Assembly (NCBI GenBank): GCA_018266795.1
Contig: JAFDZV010000003.1
Location: 1 to 64,000, forward strand
From: Bacteroidota bacterium
GTDB taxonomy: Bacteria > Bacteroidota > Ignavibacteria > OLB7
Length of the DNA: 64,000 nt
Direction of reading: 5' to 3'
Below are positions 9,748 to 18,532 of the stretch, one piece after another. The notes under the pieces are model-generated. The model had not been told where the DNA came from and did not search any database. It worked only from the letters and a program-made list of their open reading frames with translations. Both the position numbers and the translations under genes were made by a program. Position 1 is the stretch's first letter, and every line of letters begins with the position of its first letter.

Positions 9748-10734
9748 TCATTCAACGATGCGTCCCATGTAGAGATCCAGATCGCCGAAGCTCTGCATGT
9801 CCGCGCGCTTCGAAGCGAAGTAGATCAGGTCGCCAACCGTTGTTGCCGCAACTGAGCGTTCGTCTGCACTGGTGTTGAACGGTGCTCCCAGATTGACGGC
9901 CGCTCCCCACGTTCCGTCCGTCTGGAGCCACGACACGTAGATATCGAATCCACCATGGCCGCCCGCCCGGTCCGATACGAACAGGAGAGCCTTGCCGTTC
10001 ATCGTTATGCACGGGCTTTCGTTGTGAATGCCGCCGTTCACCGTTTCCGGCAGCCGCCTCGGCGAGCTCCAACCCCCATCGCTCTGCATCGTGCTGGCGT
10101 AGATGTAGCTGTGCTCCTCCCGGTCCTTCCCGGTTGGGCGGTTGGAGACGAAGTAGAGAATCCGGCCGTCTGCGGAGAGTGCTGGCTGGCTTTCGGAGTA
10201 TTTGGTATTGATGCGCTTGAGAGGATGCACCCCGGATGCGCCCGCGTCCTCCAGCCTTCCTTCGAAGATGTCGCAGTCGCCGGCGCCATCCGCCCTGTTG
10301 CAGGCAGAGAAGTATACGGCCTTCCCATCATGTCCCACCGCGATTCCGTTCTCGTTCCCGGTGCCGTTCAGCGGCGTTGCCATGCACTGGGCGGGGGTGA
10401 AGACCGTATCGAAGCGCGTCCACTTGCTCGTTATCCAGAAGTCATTCCCTCCCGGTCCGCCGGTCCGGTTGCTGACGAAGTAGAGCGTGAGGCCGCCCGG
10501 GCCAAGCGATGGCGCGTACTCCATGGCATGCGAGTTGACAAGCGCTCCGAGGTTGGTGACCTCGCACCGCTTCGTGCTGTCGAACGGCCATGCCCCGAGA
10601 ACACCACGCCCCGTGGGCGCCGGCGCCTTGGATGCAACGGATGTGGATGACGTAGTGGAAGGCGTGCTGCATCCGGACACCGCGATTACGATGCCGATCA
10701 GGATGGCGCGGGCGGAAAACGATCGTTGGACCAT
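9748..10734 (-). CDS. PD40 beta-propeller lipoprotein
   Basis: A 328-aa lipoprotein. The lipobox is VSGC near residues 16-20 after the helix ILIGIVIAV. The body contains PD40/WD40-like propeller strands, seen as repeats of 'LYFVSNRTGG', 'AVYFSACNRADG', 'ILYFVSNRPTG', 'ALLFVSDRAGGHGGFDIYVS' and 'LIYFASKRADM'. These are typical of Bacteroidota lipoproteins related to the N-terminal part of OmpA/Pal-linked PD40 proteins, often T9SS- or envelope-associated. The start at 10734 (ATG) is used since it begins the lipoprotein signal; the open frame extends 93 codons further upstream without protein-like sequence. It converges on the giant surface gene with only 40 bp between. The exact function is unknown. 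Confidence 0.82.
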   Translation of the reverse strand: MVQRSFSARAILIGIVIAVSGCSTPSTTSSTSVASKAPAPTGRGVLGAWPFDSTKRCEVTNLGALVNSHAMEYAPSLGPGGLTLYFVSNRTGGPGGNDFWITSKWTRFDTVFTPAQCMATPLNGTGNENGIAVGHDGKAVYFSACNRADGAGDCDIFEGRLEDAGASGVHPLKRINTKYSESQPALSADGRILYFVSNRPTGKDREEHSYIYASTMQSDGGWSSPRRLPETVNGGIHNESPCITMNGKALLFVSDRAGGHGGFDIYVSWLQTDGTWGAAVNLGAPFNTSADERSVAATTVGDLIYFASKRADMQSFGDLDLYMGRIVE

Positions 10735-10879
10735 ACGCTTCGCTCTCGATTGATCCCGGAAGATACGAGGGAAGCGAATGTCGCGTGAAGGGAATTGCAG
10801 GAGGAAGGTTCGGGGTCCGGGCGGGCGGCATGGATCGTATCGCAACGAGAGATCGCCGGCCCGCCCCATCAACGGCGGC

Positions 10880-12538
10880 CTATACCTGCAACACCCCGGT
10901 GCTGAACTTCGGCACCTCGTGGTTGTGACTGGCCATGGCCAGCCCTCGGGATACGATGCGGCGCGTGTCGCGCGGGTCGATGATGCCGTCAACCCAGAGC
11001 CGCGCCGCCGCATACACCGGATTGGTCTGCGAATCGTATCGGTCCTGAATCTCCTTCAGCATCTCAGCCTGCTTCTCCGGGGTGATCGTCTGGCCCTGCT
11101 TCTCCAGCTGTGCGAGCTTGATTGTCAACAGCGTCTTCGATGCCTGAGCTCCCCCCATCACCGCGATGTTGGCGCTGGGCCAGGCATAGATCAGCCGGGG
11201 ATCGTACGCCTTGCCGCACATAGCATAGTTCCCCGCGCCGTAGCTGTTGCCAACGATGAAGGTGAACTTCGGAACCGTGCTGTTGCTGACGGCGTTCACC
11301 ATCTTCGCGCCATCCTTGATGATGCCTCCCTGTTCGGCGCGCGTGCCGACCATGAATCCGGTGACATCCTGGAGGAACACGAGGGGGATGTGGCGCTGAT
11401 TGCAGTTCATGATGAAGCGGGCCGCCTTGTCCGCACTGTCGGAGTAGATAACGCCTCCCACCTGCATTTCCCCCTTGGCCGTGCGGACGATGTTGCGGTT
11501 GTTGGCAACGATCCCCACGGCCCATCCATCCATGCGCCCGTAACCGCAGACGATCGTGCGGCCGTACTCCGCCTTGTACTCCTCGAACTCGGAGCCGTCC
11601 AGCAGGCGTGCAAGCAACTGATAGGTATCGTAGGGGCGCGTGCGGTCGTGAGCCAGAATGCCGAACAGCTCATCCGGAGCGAACGCCGGCTCCGCCGGTG
11701 TTACGCGGTCGAAGAGCTTGCGCGCGCCGAGCTCCGGTCCGAAGCGTGCAACGAGCGAGCGGATGATCGCGATCGCCTCCTGATCGTTGGCGGCCTTGTA
11801 ATCCGTGTTCCCGCTGATGGAACAGTGCATGGTTGCGCCCCCCAGCGATTCGATGTCCGTACGTTCACCGATCGCGGCCTCAACCAGTGCAGGCCCGGCA
11901 AGGAACAGGCTTCCGTTTCCTTCAACGATGATCGCCTCATCCGACATGATCGGCAGGTAGGCGCCGCCCGCAACGCAGGGACCCATGATGCAGGCGATCT
12001 GCGGAATGCCCATGCTGGACATGATGGCGTTGTTCCGGAACTGCCTGCCGAAGTGTTCCTTGTCCGGAAAGATCTCATCCTGCATCGGGAGGAAGACTCC
12101 GGCGGAGTCCACAAGGTAGATCGTCGGGAGCCTGTTCTCGATGGCGATCTCCTGTGCGCGCATGTTCTTCTTGGCCGTGAGCGGGAACCATGCTCCGGCC
12201 TTCACCGTGGCGTCGTTGGCAACGATCATGCACTCACGCCCCTCGATCACCCCGACGCCTGCAACAACGCCGGCCGACGGTGCGCCCCCCTGTTCCTCGT
12301 AAAACCCGCTGGCGGTAAGCAGGCCTATCTCCATGAACCAGGTGCCGGGATCGATCAACAGGTCGATCCGTTCGCGAGCCGAGAGCTTTCCCCGTTCATG
12401 CAGGCGCTCGCGTGCCTTGGCGCCGCCTCCCGCACGCGTGCGTTCCGCAACGGATTCCATGGAGCGGAGCAGCTCGTTGTTGGTTTCGTAGTTCTTCTGA
12501 TAGGCAGGTGTTTCCTGCACGTCGTTGCCGATGAACAT
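10880..12538 (-). CDS. Acyl-CoA carboxylase carboxyltransferase (beta) subunit
   Basis: A 552-aa biotin-dependent carboxyltransferase. Both crotonase-like halves are visible: N-half with GKLSARERIDLLIDPGTWF, ARE..VVAND.TVKAGAWFP, GPCVAGGAYLPIMSDE; C-half with FLQDVTGFMVG, GNSYGAGNYAMCGKAYDPRL and WPSANIAVMGGAQAS. The 'MCGKAYDPRLIYAWP' stretch is most like methylcrotonyl-/geranyl-CoA carboxylase beta subunits, but propionyl-CoA and other acyl-CoA carboxylases cannot be excluded. The reaction moves carboxyl from carboxybiotin to an acyl-CoA in the cytoplasm. The ATG at 12538 (MFIGNDV) matches family length; no Shine-Dalgarno is visible. No biotin carboxylase or biotin carrier gene is adjacent, so its alpha partner must be elsewhere. 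Confidence 0.93.
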   Translation of the reverse strand: MFIGNDVQETPAYQKNYETNNELLRSMESVAERTRAGGGAKARERLHERGKLSARERIDLLIDPGTWFMEIGLLTASGFYEEQGGAPSAGVVAGVGVIEGRECMIVANDATVKAGAWFPLTAKKNMRAQEIAIENRLPTIYLVDSAGVFLPMQDEIFPDKEHFGRQFRNNAIMSSMGIPQIACIMGPCVAGGAYLPIMSDEAIIVEGNGSLFLAGPALVEAAIGERTDIESLGGATMHCSISGNTDYKAANDQEAIAIIRSLVARFGPELGARKLFDRVTPAEPAFAPDELFGILAHDRTRPYDTYQLLARLLDGSEFEEYKAEYGRTIVCGYGRMDGWAVGIVANNRNIVRTAKGEMQVGGVIYSDSADKAARFIMNCNQRHIPLVFLQDVTGFMVGTRAEQGGIIKDGAKMVNAVSNSTVPKFTFIVGNSYGAGNYAMCGKAYDPRLIYAWPSANIAVMGGAQASKTLLTIKLAQLEKQGQTITPEKQAEMLKEIQDRYDSQTNPVYAAARLWVDGIIDPRDTRRIVSRGLAMASHNHEVPKFSTGVLQV

Positions 12539-12745
12539 GATTGAAAATCGTATGTGCAGTTTCGGTCGTTGAGTGCCGGGGCATGCACGCTCGGTGCACT
12601 GCATCCGGCGTTGCGATGCGCGCCGCATCTCGTGCGTGGACGTTGTCGTGAACGAAGACGGCGTACCGTGTGCGCTACCGGTTCTTATCGAAACCGGGTT
12701 GCGCTTCGGAGCCTGCACGCCTTGCAGCGTTGAATGTCAGGAACT

Positions 12746-13510
12746 CTACGGCATCGTGAACGAGATCACCGGCGAGTGAAAGTAGCCGAGATTGGTCTCG
12801 TGCCATTCCTGTACGGCAGGCTCGTAATAGCCCACCGTGCGATATGCCATGGGATATGCGAGCACGTACACCGCCTGCCCCTTGCGCACGCCTGCGCTGC
12901 GAAGTCCGGAGAGCGCAACGGTTCCGTTGAATGTTTGATCGCCGGCCTGCAACGTCACCACGTCGGCGCCGATGTGCCCGCTCTGCCTGGAGGTGAGGGC
13001 GGCGCTGGTATCCATGTAGACACGGATGTGACGGTTTGCCGTGGCGGGGGCCGGAGCGCTTGCCGTTCCGGTAATCCGAACGAAGTCCGCGCCAAGGCTG
13101 GATGCCGTGTCGATGGTGGCGTTGAACTCGTTGAACGCATAGTCCGGAAGGCCGGTGAGATACAGGTCGCGCAGATAGGCGGTCCCTCCACCGACGAACT
13201 GAAAGCCGTAAACCTTCATGTTGGAGAAGAGCGGCTTCGTCAGTGTGAAATCGTAGGTGCCGGCGGGAAGATCGTCGAACCTGCAGAGGCCGGTTGGCGA
13301 TGTGGTGGCGGTGCGGTCCGAACCGTCGATCGACACCTTTACGTCGCCACGATCAGCAAGCAGGCTCCCGTCCTGGTCGACGAGATTCACCTCCACATAG
13401 AGCGTGCCGCTGAGCCGTCCGCTGCCGGTCGCGTTCTCATTGCACGAGAAAAGCGTCAGACAACAGAGCAGTGCCGCGCAAAGCCGGTAAGCCGATGTTC
13501 TGATGTTCAT
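12746..13510 (-). CDS. Lipoprotein of unknown function with a carboxypeptidase-regulatory-like fold
   Basis: A 254-aa protein with a lipoprotein signal (CAALLCCLTLFSC, Cys at about residue 23). Residues about 30-95 (GTLYVEVNLVDQDGSLL..GDVKVSIDGS..TATTSPTGLCRFDDLPAGTYDFTLTK) look like a carboxypeptidase-regulatory/CNA-B type beta-sandwich that decorates surface proteins. The rest is beta-rich without a family I recognise. It precedes the carboxylase gene on the same strand with a 207-bp gap, so a shared transcript is uncertain. No enzyme motif is visible. Confidence 0.65.
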   Translation of the reverse strand: MNIRTSAYRLCAALLCCLTLFSCNENATGSGRLSGTLYVEVNLVDQDGSLLADRGDVKVSIDGSDRTATTSPTGLCRFDDLPAGTYDFTLTKPLFSNMKVYGFQFVGGGTAYLRDLYLTGLPDYAFNEFNATIDTASSLGADFVRITGTASAPAPATANRHIRVYMDTSAALTSRQSGHIGADVVTLQAGDQTFNGTVALSGLRSAGVRKGQAVYVLAYPMAYRTVGYYEPAVQEWHETNLGYFHSPVISFTMP

Positions 13511-13803
13511 GTTGCATCTCCACGGAGGTTGCGCGCCGAACGGAGTCCCTACGATACGACAACGTCGTCACGCAGGCAAGCGCCCGCTTCGGACCTGCGG
13601 CGGCCGGATGCCCGCACCCGCCATCGCGGCTGCCCCTCCGGCTGTCGGCGCACGATTGCCGGACGGCCGTGCCGTGCTACCGGGTGAATGTTACGATTCG
13701 CACGAATGCGATTGCAGCCCGTGCCCGCTTGGGGGGAGGGGGCGACGCATCGTAACTTTGGCGCCTGTTGGACTGCATCGACATCAACTTCGAGACGCTA
13801 CTC

Positions 13804-14061
13804 ATGGAACCGACTCTTCATATGAAGCAGGGATTGAACCTGCTGGATCGCATTCTTCAGTTCTATCCTCTGATGCAGGAGGGGGACAGGGCCACGGTCG
13901 AGCTGACGGAGCAGGATTGGATGGTGCTGTACGACTTCACCGAGAACCCGGACGGAGTCGATGTACGTCCGGCCGCCATCACGGAGATGACGGTGGATCG
14001 TCCCACGCGGACGATCATCCTCACCACCAGCGACTGCACGGTGAGCGTGAGGATGGCGTAG
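13804..14061 (+). CDS. Small protein of unknown function (85 aa)
   Basis: An 85-aa acidic soluble protein starting at the ATG at 13804 (MEPTLHMKQGLNLLDRILQF). It has a helical first half and a beta-rich second half (TRTIILTTSDCTVSVRMA). A TTG at 13768 could add 12 residues. It has no signal peptide and no recognised motif. Codon composition and phase bias resemble neighbouring genes, which is the main reason to accept it. It stands alone between a lipoprotein gene (divergent) and HPr (convergent). Confidence 0.5.
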   Translation: MEPTLHMKQGLNLLDRILQFYPLMQEGDRATVELTEQDWMVLYDFTENPDGVDVRPAAITEMTVDRPTRTIILTTSDCTVSVRMA

Positions 14062-14253
14062 CGCAACGGCGGGCGGTGTGAGCGATTCCCAGCCGGATGC
14101 TGCGGCGGAGTTTCGCGTCGCTGCCCGCGAGGAGACGGCACCTCAACCATCCGCATGCGCGCCTCCGGGTGCACCCTCGATCCTCTCGTGATCGGCTGGC
14201 GGCACGTGCACAGCGCTGCCGCCGGTGCCATTTGCGCCTTGTGCCGGATTGGA

Positions 14254-14523
14254 TCAGAACTCCTCGTCGAAACCCCGCTCGAAATACTCGGCGATGTCCA
14301 CCGATGCCGCCTCCTCGTCGCTTCCCTCGAACTCCAGTGTCAATTCCGATCCCTGTTCGGCAGCGAGCGTCATCACGCCGATTATGCTCTTGCCGTTGAT
14401 GCGGAAGCCTTCCTTGATGATCGTGAACTCGCATCGGTATTGCGAGGCCTTCTTTACGATTGTGGCGGCCGGCCGCGTATGCAGACCGGCCCGATTGCGG
14501 ATTGTGACCGTGCGAGAGACCAT
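14254..14523 (-). CDS. HPr family phosphocarrier protein
   Basis: An 89-aa HPr. His15 lies in 'NRAGLHTRPAA', the site phosphorylated by enzyme I, and Ser46 lies in 'GKSIIGVMTLAA', the site used by HPr kinase in species that have it; both fall at exactly the canonical positions. The ATG at 14523 gives the normal family length; the upstream extension of the frame is not protein-like. A Thr replaces the usual Ala after the active His. The acidic tail (EYFERGFDEEF) is slightly longer than standard. No PTS enzyme I or II is nearby, so a regulatory role is as likely as sugar transport. It lies 80 bp downstream of the prenyl synthase on the same strand. Confidence 0.92.
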   Translation of the reverse strand: MVSRTVTIRNRAGLHTRPAATIVKKASQYRCEFTIIKEGFRINGKSIIGVMTLAAEQGSELTLEFEGSDEEAASVDIAEYFERGFDEEF

Positions 14524-14603
14524 GGGATCGTTGAACGAGAGAGGGAGAATGATCGCCGGGCCGAACCGGCCCGATACGTTTGCATGGAGTGCGGCGTGCC
14601 CGG

Positions 14604-15587
14604 CTACTTGTTTCGGTTCATCAGCATATGAGCGAACCATACAAGCATGTCGCGGGCTGGAGTCTCCGCCAGCACCTGAAGATCGCGCTTCGCCGCCTCG
14701 ATCGCCTCGGCAACGTCCGCTCGTGCTGCGTCCAGAATGCCGTGACGCTCGTAGAGATCGCGCATATCCGGAATGCGGCTCTCCGGAAGCCCCTTGTTCG
14801 CCAGCAGCGTGTCCAGCAGCTCCCGATCGGCTCCGTCCCGAACGCGTTCAAGCGCACGCACCAGGAGATAGGTCTTCTTCCCCTCGATCACATCGCCTCC
14901 CAACTTCTTCCCGAGCTCTGCCTCCTCTGCAGTGATGTCCAGCAGATCGTCCTGAATCTGAAACGCCTGGCCGACATGGCGTGCATAGGCGCGCAGCCCG
15001 GCGATCTGTTCGGTGGTGCCGTCGCCGATCCATCCGCCAACCTCTGCCGCAGTCTCGACAAGGCGCCCGGTCTTCATGCCGATCATGTGCATGTAATCAT
15101 CGAGCGTCACGTCGTGCCGCAGTTCGAATTCGCGATCGAGCGACTGCCCCTCGCACACATCGATGATCCCCTGCGTGAACGCAAGGAGTACCTCCACCAG
15201 ATGCGGTGGGGGCTGCGTTGCAAGGAGAGTCCTGTGCGCGAGGCCGATCATCACATCGCCAACCAGTATTGCCGTTCCCTCGTCCCAGCGCGTGTGAACC
15301 GTTGCGCGCCCGCGCCGTGTTGCGGCGCTGTCCATGATGTCATCGTGAACAAGCGTGAAGTTGTGGAGTATCTCCACGCCGACACCTGCATCAAGCGCAG
15401 CTGTTCCCGTGCCTCCCACGGCTTCGGCTGCGAGCATCACCAGGATGGCACGAATGCGCTTCCCTCCGCCGCTCAGCACGTAGTGTGTGGGTTCATAGAG
15501 AGAGGCCGGCTGGCTGTGGCCGATGAGGGATTGAAGGCGCTCGTCGACGAGCTGCTTGTATGACAGGTAATGTGACTCGAAGTCCAT
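14604..15587 (-). CDS. Polyprenyl (E)-diphosphate synthase
   Basis: A 327-aa trans-isoprenyl diphosphate synthase. The first Asp-rich motif is DDIMD at residues 82-86, in 'LVHDDIMDSAATRRGRATVH'; the second is DDLLD at about 213, in 'FQIQDDLLDITAEEAELGKK'. GGGKRIRA near residue 38 binds the IPP diphosphate. It condenses IPP with an allylic diphosphate to make geranylgeranyl or longer chains, for quinones or carotenoids; the short first motif (DDxxD rather than DDxxxxD) is of the bacterial long-chain/type III style. The start at 15587 (MDFESHYLSYK) fits family length. The IPP isomerase gene lies 116 bp upstream on the same strand, making an isoprenoid pair. Confidence 0.93.
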   Translation of the reverse strand: MDFESHYLSYKQLVDERLQSLIGHSQPASLYEPTHYVLSGGGKRIRAILVMLAAEAVGGTGTAALDAGVGVEILHNFTLVHDDIMDSAATRRGRATVHTRWDEGTAILVGDVMIGLAHRTLLATQPPPHLVEVLLAFTQGIIDVCEGQSLDREFELRHDVTLDDYMHMIGMKTGRLVETAAEVGGWIGDGTTEQIAGLRAYARHVGQAFQIQDDLLDITAEEAELGKKLGGDVIEGKKTYLLVRALERVRDGADRELLDTLLANKGLPESRIPDMRDLYERHGILDAARADVAEAIEAAKRDLQVLAETPARDMLVWFAHMLMNRNK

Positions 15588-15703
15588 ACGGAGCGATGTT
15601 GTCGCGCCGCACATGCGGCGCGTCGAGAGTGGGAGGGAGCCGGGAGCTTTCGATCGAAGCACGAAGAGTTCCTGCGGCACGCCAATGCAATCACGGAATC
15701 ATT

Positions 15704-16792
15704 TCAGGTACGAGCGCGATCCAGCCGGCGAAGCGGCGCCGAACGAAGCTCGGCGATGGTTGCGGAGCCGGTGAGGAACATCATGCCGCGAAGCTGGCGC
15801 CCCCATTGAGCAAGCATTGCATGCAGTGCCGGCTGGCCTTCCTCGAGCAGTGTCTTCAACAGCGGGCGTGCGGCCGCCGTCGTGTGCGCTCCCAGGGCGA
15901 TGGCAACCGCGATCTCCCGCGGAGAGGTGATCCCGCCGGATGCAATCAGCACGGCGTTCGCATTCTCGCAGAGCGTGCGGGCCTCGGCAATCGCATCCGC
16001 GGTTGGAATGCCCCAGTCCCAGAAGGTGCCGTCAGCAGCGGCATCGCTCCGCCGCAGCAACTCCACGCCGGCCCAGCTTGTTCCTCCGGCACCTGCAACA
16101 TCGATGATGCGCACACCGGCATCCAGCAGGCGGGCGATCGTCCGCGCCGAGAGTCCCGCACCAACCTCCTTGACGATCAGTGGAATCTCCAGCGAGCGCG
16201 CAAGCGACTCGATGCCGCGCAGCACCCCGCGAAACCGTGGCGTCCCCTCCGGCTGCATCAGTTCCTGGAGCGGATTCAGATGGATGGCGAACGCATCCGC
16301 TCCCACCATCTCCGAAAGCCGGCGCACTGCATCCACATCCACGCCGCGCGCAATCTCCGCCGCGCCCAGATTTCCGAACAGCGGTATTGTTGGTCCGGCG
16401 CGGCGTGCAGCGCGGAAGCTTTCCACGTAGTCTGCGCTCGCCAACGTCTGGCGTTGCGAGCCCACTCCCATCGGAATGCGGAGCGTTTCGCATACCTCTC
16501 CGAGTTCACGATTGATCCGCTCCGCCTCGGAGTAGCCGCCGGTCATGGAACCGACGATGAGGGGCATGCTGCATTCCTTTCCGAGGAAGGTAACGGAGGT
16601 GGCGACGTCCTCCAGATCCAGTTCCGGCAGCGCGTTGTGTTCCAGTTCGAACAGCTCCAGGCCGGTTGTCTTCGCATGAAACGCCACGTCTTCGCGGACA
16701 CAGAGTTCCACGTGATCTCGTTTTCTGTTCGAGGTTCTTCCCGCAGGTTCGGGGTCCTGCCGGGCATCGTCGGCCTGGTTGGTCATGATCAT
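15704..16792 (-). CDS. fni: Type 2 isopentenyl-diphosphate delta-isomerase
   Basis: A 362-aa FMN-dependent isomerase interconverting IPP and DMAPP in the cytoplasm. Family landmarks are visible: RKRDHVELC near the N-terminus, SMTGGYSEAERIN, MGVGSQRQTL, HLNPLQELMQPEG, IVKEVGAG, DVAGAGGTSWAGVE, and the FMN-phosphate loop IASGGITSPREIAVAIALGA. The ATG at 16792 (MIMTNQ) or 16786 is likely; a TTG at 16801 is less so. It precedes the prenyl synthase, which consumes its products. The type 2 enzyme instead of type 1 is normal for this phylum. Confidence 0.95.
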   Translation of the reverse strand: MIMTNQADDARQDPEPAGRTSNRKRDHVELCVREDVAFHAKTTGLELFELEHNALPELDLEDVATSVTFLGKECSMPLIVGSMTGGYSEAERINRELGEVCETLRIPMGVGSQRQTLASADYVESFRAARRAGPTIPLFGNLGAAEIARGVDVDAVRRLSEMVGADAFAIHLNPLQELMQPEGTPRFRGVLRGIESLARSLEIPLIVKEVGAGLSARTIARLLDAGVRIIDVAGAGGTSWAGVELLRRSDAAADGTFWDWGIPTADAIAEARTLCENANAVLIASGGITSPREIAVAIALGAHTTAAARPLLKTLLEEGQPALHAMLAQWGRQLRGMMFLTGSATIAELRSAPLRRLDRART

Positions 16793-17226
16793 CGTGTGCA
16801 ATGAGTGGGTAAGATACTTCCGTGTCAGGAAACTGGATCGTTACGATGCGTGGTCGATATTCGCGCACGCGCCTCCCGGTTGCCGGAATACAGACGGAAC
16901 AGATTCAGTACGCGAGGACTCCGACATTCGGTTTGCCGGGGAGGGGATGTACGTGGGGCGCAACGGACGTTACCCCGTGTGCGAATGGAGGGATGAAATC
17001 ACGGCTTGCCGTGCGTGCGCCGGTGCGCTCCCAGGCCCGTGCGCGAGGCGTCGTGGAGGCCGCATTGCAGCGGAAATGTGACATGCGAGTTATATCTTCA
17101 TCCGGCGTTCCGGCTTCCGGCGCCGGATATTGTTCCGTTTCGGCTTCGAGATCGCGCGGCGTCAAACGGTCCGCGTCGCGCACCTTGCCAACCGAGTTAT
17201 TCAACAACAGCGAGAGATCCACGATC
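16793..17226. other. Gene-free 434-bp divergent intergenic region
   Basis: This stretch separates the divergent isomerase and PD40 lipoprotein genes. Open frames here are short and lack protein character. It should hold both promoters; an AT-rich patch (GTTATATCTTC, around 17090-17100) about 130 bp before the lipoprotein start is the only promoter-like spot I see. No terminator hairpin or repeat is evident. Confidence 0.5.
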
Positions 17227-18291
17227 ATGATTCCACACATGTTCCGAACGGTATTCACGGCCGCTGTGCTTGCACTGGTTGCGATCGGCTGCAGCGACAA
17301 GACCGTTACCGGGCCGGCTCCGTTTCAGGGGACCGAAATGATTCTCGTCTCCGTGGAGGATTCCGTCAACGACGTCTTCGCGGATCGGGTGCAACGCCTG
17401 GACCCGCTTGGTTCCGGCACCTACAAGACCACGTATCTTCTGGACAGCATGCGTCTCTACTCCTCGCCTCGCGCCGGGAAGATGGCGTTCCTGATCGACA
17501 AGCAGCTTGCCGATATCTACAAGATCATCGTCACCAACATGGACGGCTCCAACCCGGTGACGGTGGCAAGCGCCTCAACGCTCTCCAAGGCGATCTCCTA
17601 TCCAACGCTTTCGCCCGATGCCAAGTACGTGGTCTATGCCACCAACGACAAGCTGCTCATGCGCGTGAACATCGATGGGACGAACCCTCAGACGCTCGCC
17701 ACCGACGCTGCATACGAGGGCATAGCCGCCTTCAGTCCGGACGGGGGCCGCGTGGCCTATTACGGTGAGGATGAGAATCTGCACATCGTCAACGTCGACG
17801 GCAGCAACAGACGCCAGCTTGCAGCGAATGTTCAGAACGACCTCAGCGGCCACTCGAGCGTGGAGTTCTCGCCGGATGGCAAGAACATCGTCTATGTCGG
17901 GAGGAGTACCAAGGGTACGGTGGACATCTACGTTGTCAACGCCGACGGCGATCCGAAGCCTCGCCAGCTTACGAACGATGATGGCGGCGATTCCGATCCA
18001 ACCTGGTCGCCCGATGGAACGCGGATCGCATGGAGTGCCTATCCCGGGGATATCTGGGTTATGAATGCGGACGGAACCGGCGCGAAGGATATCACGACGA
18101 ATCTCTCCAACCGGGACGACTCTCCAAGTTGGGGACCGGACAGCCAGCATCTGATCTTTACGGACACGTACGTCAACATTCAGCAGGGATATGCTGCGGA
18201 TGTCGGCACGCTGCGGGAATACGACTTCACCACCAACGAGTCTCGCTCGATCGCCTTCAAGGTGTATCGTGGGTTCTGGGGGAAGTTCTGA
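17227..18291 (+). CDS. TolB-like PD40 beta-propeller lipoprotein
   Basis: A 354-aa lipoprotein: signal with lipobox VAIGC (Cys at about residue 22), then a TolB-type propeller. Repeats read 'SYPTLSPDAKYVVYATND', 'AAFSPDGGRVAYYGED', 'VEFSPDGKNIVYVGRS', 'PTWSPDGTRIAWSAYP' and 'PSWGPDSQHLIFTDTY', each followed by a strand such as 'IYVVNADGD' or 'IWVMNADGTG'. There is no TolB N-terminal domain and no tolA/pal neighbours, so it is a stand-alone propeller, probably a protein- or glycan-binding lipoprotein. The ATG at 17227 begins the signal peptide. It ends 164 bp before a hairpin terminator facing the PDZ gene. Confidence 0.82.
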   Translation: MIPHMFRTVFTAAVLALVAIGCSDKTVTGPAPFQGTEMILVSVEDSVNDVFADRVQRLDPLGSGTYKTTYLLDSMRLYSSPRAGKMAFLIDKQLADIYKIIVTNMDGSNPVTVASASTLSKAISYPTLSPDAKYVVYATNDKLLMRVNIDGTNPQTLATDAAYEGIAAFSPDGGRVAYYGEDENLHIVNVDGSNRRQLAANVQNDLSGHSSVEFSPDGKNIVYVGRSTKGTVDIYVVNADGDPKPRQLTNDDGGDSDPTWSPDGTRIAWSAYPGDIWVMNADGTGAKDITTNLSNRDDSPSWGPDSQHLIFTDTYVNIQQGYAADVGTLREYDFTTNESRSIAFKVYRGFWGKF

Positions 18292-18454
18292 TGATGGATG
18301 CCTGAGGGGGAGGGAGCCACTTCCCCTCGGAACGCTTCGAGGAGAGTCCTGGAGAGCGGGCTCTCGTTCGCACCGGGCTTCACGCGCTCCATCGGCGCGA
18401 TGCCGTGATCCGCACGGCGATCGGCAGCCGGCGTTCATGGAAGGGTGAACAACG

Positions 18455-18488
18455 CGAAGGCCATCCCGAGCAATCGGAATGGCCTTCG
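18455..18488. terminator. Bidirectional terminator hairpin
   Basis: A 10-bp perfect stem (CGAAGGCCAT at 18455-18464 and its complement at 18479-18488) with a 14-nt loop sits between the convergent PD40 and PDZ genes. It is preceded by AAC and followed by TTGT, giving short U-runs on both strands. Confidence 0.7.
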
Positions 18489-18532
18489 TTGTAACTGTGC
18501 GGCGCGATGGCGCAGCCGGCACGTGGGTAGAA

